Assembly: GCA_024449915.1 (NCBI GenBank)
Contig: JAMZAV010000897.1
Coordinates: 372,001-436,000, forward strand
Source: Sweltsa coloradensis
Lineage: Eukaryota; Arthropoda; Insecta; Plecoptera; Chloroperlidae
Direction: 5' to 3'
DNA length: 64,000 bases
Shown in pieces: positions 35,873-47,463 of this stretch (position 1 is its first letter; the number at the start of each line of letters is the position of its first letter). Both the position numbers and the translations under genes were made by a program. The notes under the pieces are model-generated. The model saw only the letters and a list, made by a program, of their open reading frames with translations, did no database searches and was not told where the DNA came from.

Positions 35873-38219
35873 AACAATTAGAGGTTTTTGTGGTAGAGGT
35901 CTAAATTTTGGACTGTATACTCAGAACAATATTCTAAGAAAATTGCCGCGAGGTGCCATGACAAAATGCGTCCGGTTAAGGGGGAGGAAGGGGTTGAAAA
36001 AACGTCATTTTTTTATTCGAAAATTCAAATATCAACTAAATTTTAGATAAAAGTCCATAATTTATTTAAAAAAATACATATTACCATATATGTATATCTA
36101 ACCATATTTTACACCCTTTGACTTTTATTAACAAATTTTCTCACTGTGCTGGGAGGATTGGCCTACCAGACGTGGGTTTTGTGATAGGGCCGTGAATTTT
36201 CCCTAAAATACTCAGAAGAATGTTCTCTAAAAAATGGCTCGAGGTGCCCTCAAAAAAGTTGTTTGCTTATAGGAGAAAAGGGGGGTGTACTAAAAGGGGT
36301 TGATAACACTAAAATAAATAAATCTGTATTTAAATATAATATTAAGGACGCCAAATTAACATTTATTGTAGTTTAAGATCTAAAGTTTAATTTAAAAAAT
36401 TTAAATTTCACCATATATGTAAATCTGATCAGATTATGCGCCCTGACCACTTTTCATAAATTTACTCAATATTAACGAAAGTGTATCGTGTGACCACTTG
36501 TTTTGTCCCAAATTATTCCTATATTACGAATTTGGACGAAAAGAACATTTTAACACCTTGGGTACATTTTTACGCAATGGACTTTGACCCCCTTTTTTCT
36601 TTTAACAAATTTACTCAAAATAACGTAAGTGTATCGTGTGACCACTCGTTTAATCTCAAATTATGTCAATAATACGAATTAAGACGATTTTTTTTGTAAC
36701 ACCTTGAACATATTTTCACGCAATGGACTCTGATCCATTTTCTTACAATTAGCGTCAAATAGCCTTTTTAGAGTAACCTAACAATTTGGTGGTTTTGTAG
36801 TCAAGTGTCAACACACCTATTAGATCAAAATAGGACATTCATGATGTGTGAATCATGTACTGTGAATACTGGCCGCTTTGCTAACGCTATAATAATATAG
36901 CTACGTTGATGGATGAGTCTTTTTTGGTCAATCGATCCTCCATTTTATATAGTCTTCATACTGTTTTCTTGTTATAAGTATGTTTTGAATAAAAGATCAG
37001 TGAATTGGTAATAAGTTATATAAACTTGTCAAAATATCTTCTTTAAAAGCACAGTTATTGGTGTTATACAAATAGGACAGTATATTTATTTTATTAGTGC
37101 ACGGGAAGTCGAAGATTTGTTCCATAACACTTTCCGAATTTAATTTTCATTTAGATTTGTATTGAGTTATTTACACAAGGACTGTTCACAATAGCCCGGG
37201 AACGAGGCCCTGCAATGGTAACAGGAATATTGGTTATGATTTAACATTGCCTGTTAACTGTAACGATAACGGGAAGCTATTGCCAGGCTATTATAGAGCA
37301 GCCCTAAATTTGACAAATTATTTACGAGTATGTTGCCTTGTGCGCGTTGTACGATTCAACAAAATAAAACTTAAATGTTGTAAACATTTGTATTTTTGTC
37401 ATAATTTGGGATTAAACGAGTGGTCATACTATACACTTTCGTTATTTTGGAGTAAATGTGTGAAAATGGGTCAAAGTCCATTGTGTGAAAATCTACCCAA
37501 GGTGTTAATAACTTATTTTCGTCCTTATTCGTATTATTGGCATAGTTTGAGACAAAACGAGTGGTCACACTATACACTTTCGTTAATCTTGAGTAAATTT
37601 ATGAAAGTGGTCAGGGCGCATAATCTGATCAGATTTACATATATGGTGAAATTTTAATTTTTTAAATTAAACTTTAGTTCTTAATCTACAATAAATGTTA
37701 ATTTGGCGTCCTTAATATTATATTTGAATACTGATTTATTTATTTTAGTGTTATCAACCCCTTTTAGTACACCCTCTTTTTCTCCTATAAACAAGCAACT
37801 TTTTTTAGGGCACCTCGAGCCATTTTTTAGAGAACATTCTTCTGAGTATTTTAGGGAAAATTCACGGCCCTATCACAAAACCCACGTCTGGTAGGCCAAT
37901 CCTCTCAGCACAGTGAGAAAATTTGTGAATAAAAGCCAACGCGTGTAAAATATGGTTAGATGTACATATATGGTAATATGTATTTTTTTTAAATAAATTT
38001 TGGACTTTTATCAACAATATGTATTAATTTTGTAATCTTAGGATAAAATTTAGTTTGATATTTGAATTTTCGAATTTTTTAAAAATGCAATTTTTTCAAC
38101 CCCTTCTAACCCCTTAACCGGACGAATTTTGTCATGGCACCTCGAGGCAATTTTCTTAGAATATTGTTCTGAGTATACAGTCCAAAATTCAGACCTCTAC
38201 CACAAAACCCCTAATTGTT
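35873..38219. mobile_element. Foldback element with inverted arms of about 0.8 kb
   Basis: The left arm (35873 to about 36700) and right arm (about 37385-38219) are inverted copies. Both begin AACAATTAG, then GTGGTAGAGGTCT, GGACTGTATACTCAGAACA and CGAGGTGCCATGACAAAA. Inside each arm a unit of about 140 bp (landmarks GTGTGACCACT, AACACCTTG, CAATGGACT) is present twice. The central part of about 690 bp is mostly unique and includes an orphan GTTGATGGATGAGT. No transposase frame. The frames at 36481-36672 (+) and 37371-37577 (-) look alike only because the arms are inverted copies. Confidence 0.85.
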
Positions 38220-38760
38220 AGCCTTTCCGCCTAGCTAATATGTCAATCAGACCAATATGTAGAATAGAATGCTAAGCCCCAAACAAACAAAGCCACATTG
38301 CCATACTCCCACATTTCCCTACTTCCGCCAGCCCATCCACCGCCTTTGTTGGTCCCGTTTCACCAACCCAGTGAACGTGCGCCAAACAGAATGACCGAGT
38401 GTTTTACAAACAGCCAGTCCGCCAGTGTAAACGCGTCCACCTGATGCAGATCTCCCCGATCCGACGACATCAAAGAGTTGTTTGAACTCAATATAACAGA
38501 GTCGACTGTTGATTGAGAGCTTGGTCGCTCGGTCGTGAGCACCCACTCCTGCCCACGGGGATCAGCGAAACTCGCCCAACCAGATTATTGCGCCTCGTCG
38601 TATTCCTACTTTTTGAATTCGTTCGATTTTCAAGTAATTTTTTCGTTAGCGAATTAATCTGATTTCGTACGATCCAATGAGGTTTCCAATAACCATCACC
38701 ACCCGCCGGAATAGAGCAGAACGAGGAGCCCGATTGCGTTTAATTCAAAATTACTTATTC
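38220..38760. other. Less AT-rich unique segment
   Basis: 38280-38720 is noticeably richer in G and C than its surroundings and has overlapping short frames on the minus strand. I see no convincing splice borders or known protein, so a regulatory or untranslated region is as likely as an exon. Confidence 0.3.
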
Positions 38761-39746
38761 GGGTCATTATATTATAAATGGAATATTATCATTATATGTG
38801 ATTTTTTAAATTAAATGCTGTCAAAATTTAAAAAAAAAAAAAATTGGGTGTAGAAGGAACGGATACTGAACACATTTATGAATCGAGCAGAGATCGTTTT
38901 TTTAAATTTTGTTTTGCATAATTATTTTATCATTTCCCTGTAAGATTAGCATTACCATGTTTTTTTTCCATATCCATGGGAAATGACATAATTGTATGTC
39001 CATAGGAATGACAAAATTAAGGTTATTCACCCCTATTCATAGGGTACAAATGAAAAAATACTGCACTCCCTAGCAAATTAGACTAAAAAAACTACCCTGA
39101 AACTACTGAAATTGTTGTTTTTTTTTTTTTTCATTATTAAGCCTAATTACTTGTGCCATGGGAATGACAAAGATAAAGAGACTTACCTACAAATTGCCAT
39201 TTTATTACATTTTGTAGTGTAATAATGGAACATAAAAGCTACCCTTAGGCATAGCTTTAATTAACTTTTTATCTTTTACATTTTATTAATCATTACCAAA
39301 AGAAAGTTCTGCAACAAAGGGGTGAAAAAAACACAAACAGTAGTTGCCATGGTAATGACAAAAAACTAAGGGACACGACTTTTAGAAGGGGTGGTGTCTT
39401 AGGGTAAATTCATATGCTACAACAACAACAATTCCGATAATAGTTATCATATTGCTTAACAGATAGAGCCAAAATGCAGTTTGTTAGTGATAGAGGGTAC
39501 AGTCTTAGACACACTTATGTATAGAAATGTAATGAGGGACAGCCATGGGAATGACATTTGATAGGTATTACCAAAGTATTATACCCTATTTGAAAGGGTA
39601 AATTGATGTGAAAATTATTGAAATTTATTTAAAAACGTGTGGAATTATAACATAAGTTTTAGAAAAAATTGGCAGATTTTAATTTTAAAATTTGATATGG
39701 AAAAACTTAAAGGGACATGAATATTCCACTTATAATATAATGACCC
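38761..39746. mobile_element. Terminal-inverted-repeat element with internal 14-mer repeats
   Basis: The ends are inverted over 27 bp with one mismatch: GGGTCATTATATTATAA at the left and TTATAATATAATGACCC at the right. ATTC flanks both sides and fits a 4-bp target duplication. The 986-bp interior is non-coding and carries five copies of a 14-mer near CCATGGGAATGACA (38974, 39000, 39156, 39347, 39543). It is a non-autonomous DNA transposon of a family I do not recognise. Confidence 0.8.
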
Positions 39747-41950
39747 ATTCCCGACGTTATTTTCCAGCTACCCTCAATACTGAATGAAATTGTTTTCTGA
39801 GTTTTTCCTTAATCAAAATGCAAATACTGGAATTTAATCCATCAAACAATACCATTGAAGAGCTTATCAGCTTTTAACTGTCGTTTGACGAGTGGTACAA
39901 TCAATGCTTAAAGTTAGCCATTCATTTGTGCCTTAAAAATAAAACAATTCTATCACTAAATTGACAGCAAAAGTTGGTCACCCATTTAATTCAATTTAAG
40001 CTCGAGTCGAGTGCAATTATTCCTTCATACTTTGATAGTTTGGCCATGTACAAATTTTCAGTGTCTTCATTTTTCCTTATGTATCGTTTTTTCGAGCGCA
40101 AGAACTTCATAAAAATTTTAAATTTTAGTCAATGTTCACATATTTGTTTTGACCATACGGGACCACAATTTATTTTGTTGTTAATATACGAAGATAGGCA
40201 CTATGCACTTACACAGTCTTAACAACTGTTGTCACATAAATCTTACCTATTGCTCAATAGAGAAAATACACATGTGTCTGAGTATCATTATTCACCACTC
40301 ATTTTGGAATTAAAGTAAAGTGCACGTGCCTTGTTAATATATAATATAAAGTTTAGATCCTAACCGAGAATCGTACACAATGGCTGCAGCTTTACAACCC
40401 ATTTTAACACTTCGGTCGTATTTTGTTCATAATGGAGAGAAACTTTCACCAATAGAAAACCAGCATTTTAATCTTTAACCATCATAAGAATCCGAAGCTC
40501 CTAATATCAAATACAGATGTATTTAGGGCGTCCTAACTTGCCACAAAACACAGCTTCCAACTTAAGAGTTAAAGTCCGAAACCCAAAGTCGCTGACGCCT
40601 TTGTAGGGAAGAGTAGAGATACCATAGAAAAGATAACACAATGCGAAATCAGAGACGAATTCACGGAAGAATCCACAAGAGATAATAACACTTGAAAGTT
40701 TGTTGGCGCACTCACATAACACCCAGCTTATTATATACAATAATACGGCACAAATTAATAACGCACTTTTGATATAAGCATGCTTTATTTTCGACAACGA
40801 AAAATATAAAATATATAAATTACAGACGCATATATTGTGAATTTATTAAACTTCTGGTCCCGATTGTGTGTAAAGTGAAATACAACTCCTACCGACAAGC
40901 AGGAGAGCAAGGCTCGATCTCCGGTCTGGATTAAGATTTGTCAATATCATAACACCATATTATTATGTTAATAAGTCCACTGACAAGATTGTATCTATTC
41001 ATGATTTTAATCTTCTGGAATGTGAGCTTGTTTTGATGGGTAAATAAAAAAGACGTCAAATGAAAAATAAATAGAAATAATAAACAAAATAGTCTTACAG
41101 TTGGAATTTACTCCCAATCACTGGCCGTTTGAAAACACCCCACAACCAAAACCTATTAGATCACGTTTCTATACTTCCTTTCATCCGATAATAGTTATCC
41201 GTTGACCAAAGTGCAGATGTGGCCGACTTCTTCCAGACATTGCTACACTTAACATATATGTCAATAAAATACAGGAGGGTGTGGGATCGAATATGTATTG
41301 GGCAAAAGCTAGTCTTGAGGAAACTGATAAAATGTGAACACTCGCTGAGATGGATTTTTCAAATTTCTGTATAAATCTCCATATAATTAAAAATACACAT
41401 TTCAATAACGCGGATACGTTATAATTAGACGAGGGAGCGAAGCGAATTAGTCTTACCATTCAACATAAACGGGACTAGCCTGTTTTTAATTTGTCAGTGT
41501 TTTAATATTTTGAGCAAAATCCGCTACGTGGCTACAATTCTCCACTCTTGCTTAGGGAGAAACAGTTTAATCCTGCCTTATGTGGGTGGAGATAAGGAAA
41601 TGTTCCCGGGTACTAAACACATGATTAGCTTACTCGTCTAACAACGACTTTGGCGATTTTCCAGTAATAAAATTTCACACAAACTACTGAATACATGGGC
41701 CACTTACTTTAAAATTGCTATATTTCGCGTGTTATATTCCAAGATATGTTTCGATTGTTTAAAATGGATCCAGGATACAACATTCCACGTCAACTGCAAC
41801 TACTCCCACATGCTGTTTGACCACTGAACCCCACACACCGCAACAGTGAACATATTAGGGGTACGCGCATGAACACAGTACATGGAGTGGCGTATAAAGC
41901 GCATTCAGCAGTTGCATGGATGCACGCGGAGGATGTACGTGTCCTACATT
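39747..41950. other. AT-rich DNA without recognised features
   Basis: Short frames at 40507-40797 and 41181-41459 (minus) lack any known motif. No RNA genes or element borders were found. Confidence 0.45.
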
Positions 41951-42030
41951 GCTTAGCCCACACACAAAAATAACGAGTGTGGGTCAGTTTTAAATAAAAT
42001 AATACCAGAATGTTTATTCATGATTACAAC
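41951..42030 (+). repeat. Direct 80-bp repeat, copy A
   Basis: GCTTAGCCCACACACAAAAA through TAAATAAAATAATACCAGAATGTTTA, repeated exactly 300 bp later with small differences. CCACAC...GTGTGGG within it can pair. Confidence 0.6.
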
Positions 42031-42250
42031 TGACGGGGTCATGGAGAACAAATTAGAAAAAAGCATTAAAACTTCAATAAATGCTAATATTTTTGCCTTT
42101 TGTCAGCGCTGGTTCTAATTAAAAGGTCTTCTCTTTGTGTTGACACTGTCTGACGTAATAACCACCGCGTGACGCGTGAGAGAACAGACAATTCGATAAC
42201 AACGAACACTTTACCAGTTTACCACACTGTGTTTGTACTACTACTAAATT

Positions 42251-42331
42251 ACTTAGCCTACACACAAAAACAATAACTTGTGTGGGTAAGTTTAAAATAA
42301 AATAATGCCAGAATGTTTAAACATGACCTAT
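42251..42331 (+). repeat. Direct 80-bp repeat, copy B
   Basis: Second copy of 41951-42030. The sequence between the copies is not repeated, so it is not a simple 300-bp tandem. Confidence 0.6.
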
Positions 42332-42920
42332 AATATTATTGGATAATTAATTAAAGTTATTGCCAATATGAAACAAAAATAATACGAATTCATTTTATTT
42401 ACAATATTTTTACAAACAAAAACGTGATTAACAATAACAATCATAATCACAATAACTGCAGCCCCAATTTGATCAAGTGATAGTTCTTTGTCTTTGTCTT
42501 TTTGTCTGCTGCTTACTTGGTATCCATATCGTTCGCATTATTTCCTTGTCATCGGTATTTAGCTTCCTTTATTATTAGTTTACCCCACTTAATGTGACTG
42601 ATAGTGTATTAAAATTAAAAAGAGACAAAATACCTTGACGCACCCAATACTGATAGTCGGTAATCGAGCAACAAAACAATATTATTGTTTTTTACCAAAA
42701 TTATTGTGTGAAATGCATTGTTGATGTAATATTACTTATTCAAATAGTTTATTGTTGTGTCTACATTTATGAAATTAGATTTATTTAGTTGTCCTCCTTT
42801 TTAAAAAGTTTTTTTTTTACTGAGATAGACGTTAAATAAATAAATAAGTAAAAAAATAAATATAAAATAAATAACATCAAATTAATTCATGACCAAGAAC
42901 CGTTGTAAAGTCAATCACTT

Positions 42921-42980
42921 GTGTGGGGTATCGAACCCGTGTATCTCGTGTCCTAGCACTGAGCCAAGCGCCCACCACTA
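42921..42980 (-). repeat. tRNA-derived fragment
   Basis: The minus strand reads TGGCTCAGTGCTAGG, then GGGTTCGATACCCC about 28 bp on. The spacing is too short for a complete tRNA. AATAAATA-rich DNA lies just upstream on the plus strand, as for a SINE tail. Confidence 0.45.
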
Positions 42981-44775
42981 TAAAGTGAAGAGTCTTGTGA
43001 TTTCAAGGCGCGTTAGTTTATATAATGTTTCAATGAGAAGAGTTTATTTAACAGTGCCAGAGAGACGCTAACACACAGGAACAAGCATAACAATCACACA
43101 CCATCATGAAGGGACGTTGTTTTACATGGAACTCGAGTGATGCGCTGACGTTCGTAGAAGTTTAAACTAAAGCATATAATGCCGTTAGAAGTGGTCTGTG
43201 GTGTACGTGTACGCCGGCCAGAGAATGGAATTCAACAAGAGCAGATTTAAAATTGCTGAAAATAAACCGCTAAACGGAAAGAGAGGATTAAAGAGAGTTT
43301 TCGTTTCATTGTGCAGAGTAGAATAGCTGAGTCTCGTATCAGGAGCGTGCTCTTATTGAAATATGACGAGCAAGACTAAAAGAGAAGAACTAGGGCGCAG
43401 TTTTATTTAAAAAACTATTCTCGGAAGCGTTTTATCTCTAACCTCTGATCTTTGTTGAACAGTGAGTGCTCTTAAACGTTAAACGATGTATTTACAGCCT
43501 TGAGTATTGACGCTCAGCAAGTACAGTTTAGTGTTTCGTACTTTTCGAGTTTTATGCAGGAAAATGGACATTTTCTTGATCTGTTTTCACCTTCTCACAG
43601 AATTTCATACTTATTTTTCTTACATACACGTACAAAAGTTTCAGATTTGTTCCTGCAAGATGTATTACACGATTGAATGATACTTGAATGAAACCCTGTT
43701 CAATAAAAATCTTCTTTTAAAGTGTCAGTGTAGAACCTTTCATCTCTGATTCTGTTATATTTGTGCATAATTTATAACAACTGCCGTGTCAATCAGCCCA
43801 GCGAATAGGAAATTGACTCAAACGTATGTTATATAAATTAATACAATATTAAAACATATGAATTTTAAAACATCCACATTCTCTATGAATCCAATATTTT
43901 TCTAGTTGTATTTGTTTATTTTAAGAGGCTTAAACTTGTTTTCTATTTTAACATCTCGTTCATAAATAATAATTGGCGTCCAATTAAAAACCTGCGCTCA
44001 TAAGTCCACGCTATTCGATTTTGAAACGTATTTAAAGCCTTTGTTCAAACTGTGACTTGTTGGCAATCAAGTGACGTGTGAAGAGAAATGAGTGATGTTC
44101 CGCATGTTAAAAAATGGCTCTCGGACGCTACTGAGTGGCTGCCATTAATAATTGAAGGACTTGTTCATTTATTTACTGGTTAAAACAGTGACAAATTAAA
44201 CGAGACACGAAACTTGTCACTTGCAGATCTTCCCAACATGGCATAAATTAACAATATAGCCGCCATGAAGCATCGCCATGCATTCTACAGTAGCTAAATG
44301 CAGCTCGGCTATGCACGTGGATGCGGTGGTCACTTGTAATTGGACAGTGGACAAGGGAATCCCTTGACTCACGGACGTGCACCGTGTAGCTTCGGGGGAT
44401 TCCCACATGTGTAGTTCTAGTAGTGTGAGCAAGCTCCGCTGACGGCGCCACCGTACAGCGAGCGCTTGTAATCACACCCATAGGAGGAGATGTAAGCTAG
44501 GTTATGCTGATATCGGAACGGTTTATAATAAGGTAGACGTGGCTTGGGATGAGTGTTTTACTATAGATCGAGTTTTTGTCACCCACTTGAGAATAAATTG
44601 GAATATCAGATTTATGAACGTTACCGGTAATGCATTTTGAGTTTAATAAAATGTGCTTCTGGTATTTAATGAGGCAATGCAATGATATTTACAGAATGTT
44701 CCCTTGTGTGGGTGTGGGCTGAATCGTGAGTTTTTAGATTCTGGTCTGTGTTGAAACATACTTGATGAGATGAGA
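42981..44775. other. Unremarkable DNA; a less AT-rich block at 44220-44490
   Basis: The block at 44220-44490 has two overlapping minus-strand frames in different phases and no splice consensus I trust. It could be an exon or a regulatory segment. Nothing else is supported. Confidence 0.3.
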
Positions 44776-45421
44776 TTAACTAGGAAACGCTTAAGTCCCG
44801 CCGCGTTGTTGATGAGCATATTGGTGCATTGTGCTGCCATGTGTTACGCGGATTTTCTGTTGTTCTGTGAAATTCATTACTTGTCGAAGATTTTTTTAAT
44901 TAAATTCAATTATATAAAAATTACTAATTTTTTTAATGAAACTAAATTAAATAAAAAATTAATCTATTTTTGTAATTAATCGTAATTTTTAAAAAAGAAA
45001 AAAATCGTTAAAATTGCAATTTTCATAAGAATTAATTATTCGATGGAGCTCAAATTTAACACGAATATATATAATTCATAAAATGAAGGTTCTGTAAAAA
45101 CATCATTACAATAGAATAAAGCATGTAGGTGTTAAAAGTCGAAGAATTTTTTTAAAAATCGAAGAAGTCGTAAAATTGCGTTTTTTATGAGAAAAAATTT
45201 CCCGATTGCGCTCATAAACGTGGCAATTCTAAGTTCAAAGATTTCGAAGGCCTCTATAAAATTTCATCGCAATCGGAGTATCGGTTTAGCCGGAATCGTG
45301 TTAACAAACACACAAAAATACAAAAAAAGAAAGAAAAAAAACAAAACATTCCGGATTTTTTTCTCCAGTGTAGTGAAATGGAATCTTCGCTTCGCTCGCT
45401 ACGCTCGCTACGCTCATCCAA
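44776..45421. mobile_element. Dispersed repeat family M, copy 3
   Basis: Begins AACTAGGAAACGCTTAAGTC followed by GTTGTTGATGAGC, as in the copy at 58.3 kb. It continues through CGAAGAAGTCGTAAAATTGC, GGAGTATCGGTTTAGCCGG and ACACACAAAAATAC, and ends CGCTCATCCAAC. The terminal part contains an extra tandem CGCTACGCTCGCTACGCTC not seen in the other copies. Confidence 0.65.
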
Positions 45422-45737
45422 CCAATCAAAACGTTGAATTAGAAGTGGTAAATCTGGTAAATTTCTCATTATATTTCGACCATAACGATTCATCACTTTA
45501 GAAGTAGTTATCCTGCTCTTCCCTTATCATTTACTTATTAGGTGATTTGTTGATTAGCCTTTTCCACGAGATTTACAAATAACTAAATACAAAAGGACAA
45601 ATGTCGAAAACGAAAAAAAAAATCGTTTCACGTTACTAGTAAAATTGAACTGTTCAGGCATAAACCTAGGACACTTCACTTGTTTTGCGTGTGCACAACA
45701 ACAACAAACAACAACAAAAACAACAACGTGTACTCAC

Positions 45738-45935
45738 CGTAATCCGAGTCGTCAGTGAGCGCGTCCTCGATCTCCAAGTCGATACAGTTGTCCGTGTCCG
45801 AGTCGGTCGAGTCAACGACGCCGGTCTGTGAGTTCTGCGGCGCGTTGTTAGAGTTTGAGTTGGAGACGCAGCACTGCGGGGTCGTGCACGTCACATCCGG
45901 TTCCTCGCCAGACAGCTTGTTGTAGCCCTTCCGGT
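45738..45935 (-). CDS. Internal coding exon of an unidentified gene
   Basis: On the minus strand a pyrimidine-rich acceptor (TTTTGTGTTTCCAG, just above 45935) opens a 198-bp GC-rich open segment that ends at a consensus donor, G/GTGAGTA (intron starts at 45737). Codon third positions are mostly G or C while the surroundings are AT-rich, which is typical of real coding sequence. The exon is symmetric (198 = 3 x 66, same phase at both ends) and could be skipped without a frameshift. The 66 residues begin near DRKGYNKLSGEEPD, contain a Cys pair (TPQCCVS), an Asn/Ser-rich linker and a strongly acidic end (DSDTDN, IDLEIEDALTDDSDYG). There is no membrane segment. I do not recognise the protein; an acidic, probably disordered region of a regulatory or cytoplasmic protein is inference. 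No partner exon was found in the window. Confidence 0.65.
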
Positions 45936-46449
45936 CTGGAAACACAAAACATACAGGCGACTTCATATAGTAAGCTAAATTAGCAGTCTCCAATACCTCC
46001 GCACAGGCGCGAGCGTACCAAATTAAAGCGTCAATCCCAACCATTCAAAATGGCGGTTTGGCGTTTTAATTTATGCATTTTTAATGCAATAAAGTATTTT
46101 ACTGGATTGTTTGATATGGTTTTAGCTTGTGCAGCATGGTATTGAACAAACAGAAACAATGCAAAGTTATTGCATCAGGGAATTTAGTAATCATTTGGTG
46201 TCAAAGTCTAATATGCTCACCTGTCAAACTGGCGGCCATCTTTAAAAATATATTTTCGATTAATCGCTCCCATCTTATTAACATGCAAACTCACCCATTC
46301 AAGATGGCTTCCAATTGTTCCGGAAGTGGACCGCTGACTGCTAATCTAGCCAATTATATGGGATATCTATGGGTGACTTAGTTTCAAACTTTGTTTTGAG
46401 GAATTTTACGTTGATGAGATTTTATTAAACGAGAGTTCCACGGCGTCAT
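45936..46449. other. Intron or intergenic DNA upstream of the exon
   Basis: AT-rich with no further exon found. The ORF that includes the 45738-45935 exon reads on through the acceptor to about 46044, but the part outside the splice borders has no protein-like composition. Confidence 0.4.
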
Positions 46450-47350
46450 ACATTTCAAGAACGCAAGAACGCACAAGAACGCAAATTCTCTCGTCATAAG
46501 TGCATGGTAGTGGTGGGGCAAGTATGAATGAGTGGCAAAGGGAATGTTGCCCATAGAGAAATAGATGTAGCCAACACAAGTGAGAATGTTATGCGCTAGA
46601 ACAGCGGTGCCCAATTTTATTTAGAGTTGGGCCACATGGCATAAAATAATCTTAAATGTTGGCGGGCCACATCATAAAACGCCCGAATATCACCTAAAAT
46701 TTAACGTAATTTGAATAGTCTATATATTATGGAAAAATAATGCAATCCCCCCCTATTATTTTCATTGTATTGTGCAACAAGCTGATAGCATCAATGATAT
46801 TTCAATAACAGCTTGCATACTTTTCTTTACTAGTAATTCTCCATCAGAGAATGGTCATCCTCCCAACGCTTATAAGTAGGCAACCTGACAACTAGCACAG
46901 ACAGATGCTAGGTTCTCAGTTTTCTTTTTGAACATAGGCCTACATTGCAGAGATACAAGGTTTTGCTTCAGTTTGGTATTCCTCATATAGCCTACTCAAT
47001 TTTTTGTTTCGAGTCGTAATGCCATTTTAAATTGTAAGCCTACTCTTTGAACACTGCTATTACATCTTTGCATATTAGGCACACAATTTTATCGTTATGT
47101 GGCACAAAGAACTACTCTCAGTACACTTAGTCTCATATCATTGTGGGACACACAGGGAGTGCCACGATCGTTGTCGCTGCACTTGAAATCAGGTTGAAAA
47201 TAAAAAAATAAAAAAACGCGGGTCCGTGTATGATAGAGTGGGCCAGACCAAATTATGCGCTAGAACACAGAGTTCCTCCACGGGATAGATCGATGCTGCT
47301 CTAGCGTGAACTTAATTAAGACAGTTGATATGTTGACAAAACAATAAAAA
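46450..47350. mobile_element. MITE-like element copy 2, split by an insertion
   Basis: The left part (about 46450-46588) matches the first half of the 521-785 element (GGTAGTGGTGGGG, AGAGAAATA). The right part (47268-47350) matches its second half (CACAGAGTTCCTCC, CTAGCGTGAA, TATGTTGACAAAACAA). The foreign segment at 46604-47252 lies between. Confidence 0.55.
46604..47252. mobile_element. hAT-like non-autonomous insertion
   Basis: The 15-mer TTATGCGCTAGAACA flanks the insertion at 46589-46603 and 47253-47267. The left end CAGCGGTGCCCAA (with CAG overlapping the duplicate), followed by TTGGGCCACATGG and GGCGGGCCACA, resembles the termini of hAT/Charlie-type elements. The right end (GTGGGCCAGACCAAATTATG) is only partly complementary. 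No transposase. hAT elements make 8-bp duplications, so the longer identity is odd. Confidence 0.5.
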
Positions 47351-47384
47351 AGCTATTATTTACTACAATTCAAAAATTAAAAAA

Positions 47385-47463
47385 GTCCGCCCCAACCGGG
47401 AATCGAACCTCGGATCTCCCGCACTCCAGACAGGCGTCATAACCACTAGACCATCAGGACGGG
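47385..47463 (-). repeat. tRNA-derived SINE head
   Basis: The minus strand reads GTCCTGATGGTCTAGTGG (A box) and CGAGGTTCGATTCCCGG (B box), with a 7-bp acceptor pairing possible by including wobbles. The anticodon stem does not pair, so it is not a functional tRNA. The A box resembles tRNA-Glu. A 30-bp flank (CTATTATTTACTACAATTC at about 47352 and 47647) is directly repeated on both sides. Confidence 0.55.

Noticed and set aside
36481..37577. Two similar short predicted proteins on opposite strands (36481-36672 and 37371-37577)
   Set aside because: They translate the same subrepeat of the inverted arms of the 35873-38219 element, so the similarity is DNA-level and not a protein family.
37247..37657. 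136-codon frame on the plus strand
   Set aside because: It spans the inner border of the right arm of the foldback element, its sequence mirrors the repeated 140-bp units, and it has no motif.
47385..47463. Functional tRNA-Glu gene
   Set aside because: The A and B boxes are good but the anticodon stem does not pair and the T stem has mismatches.
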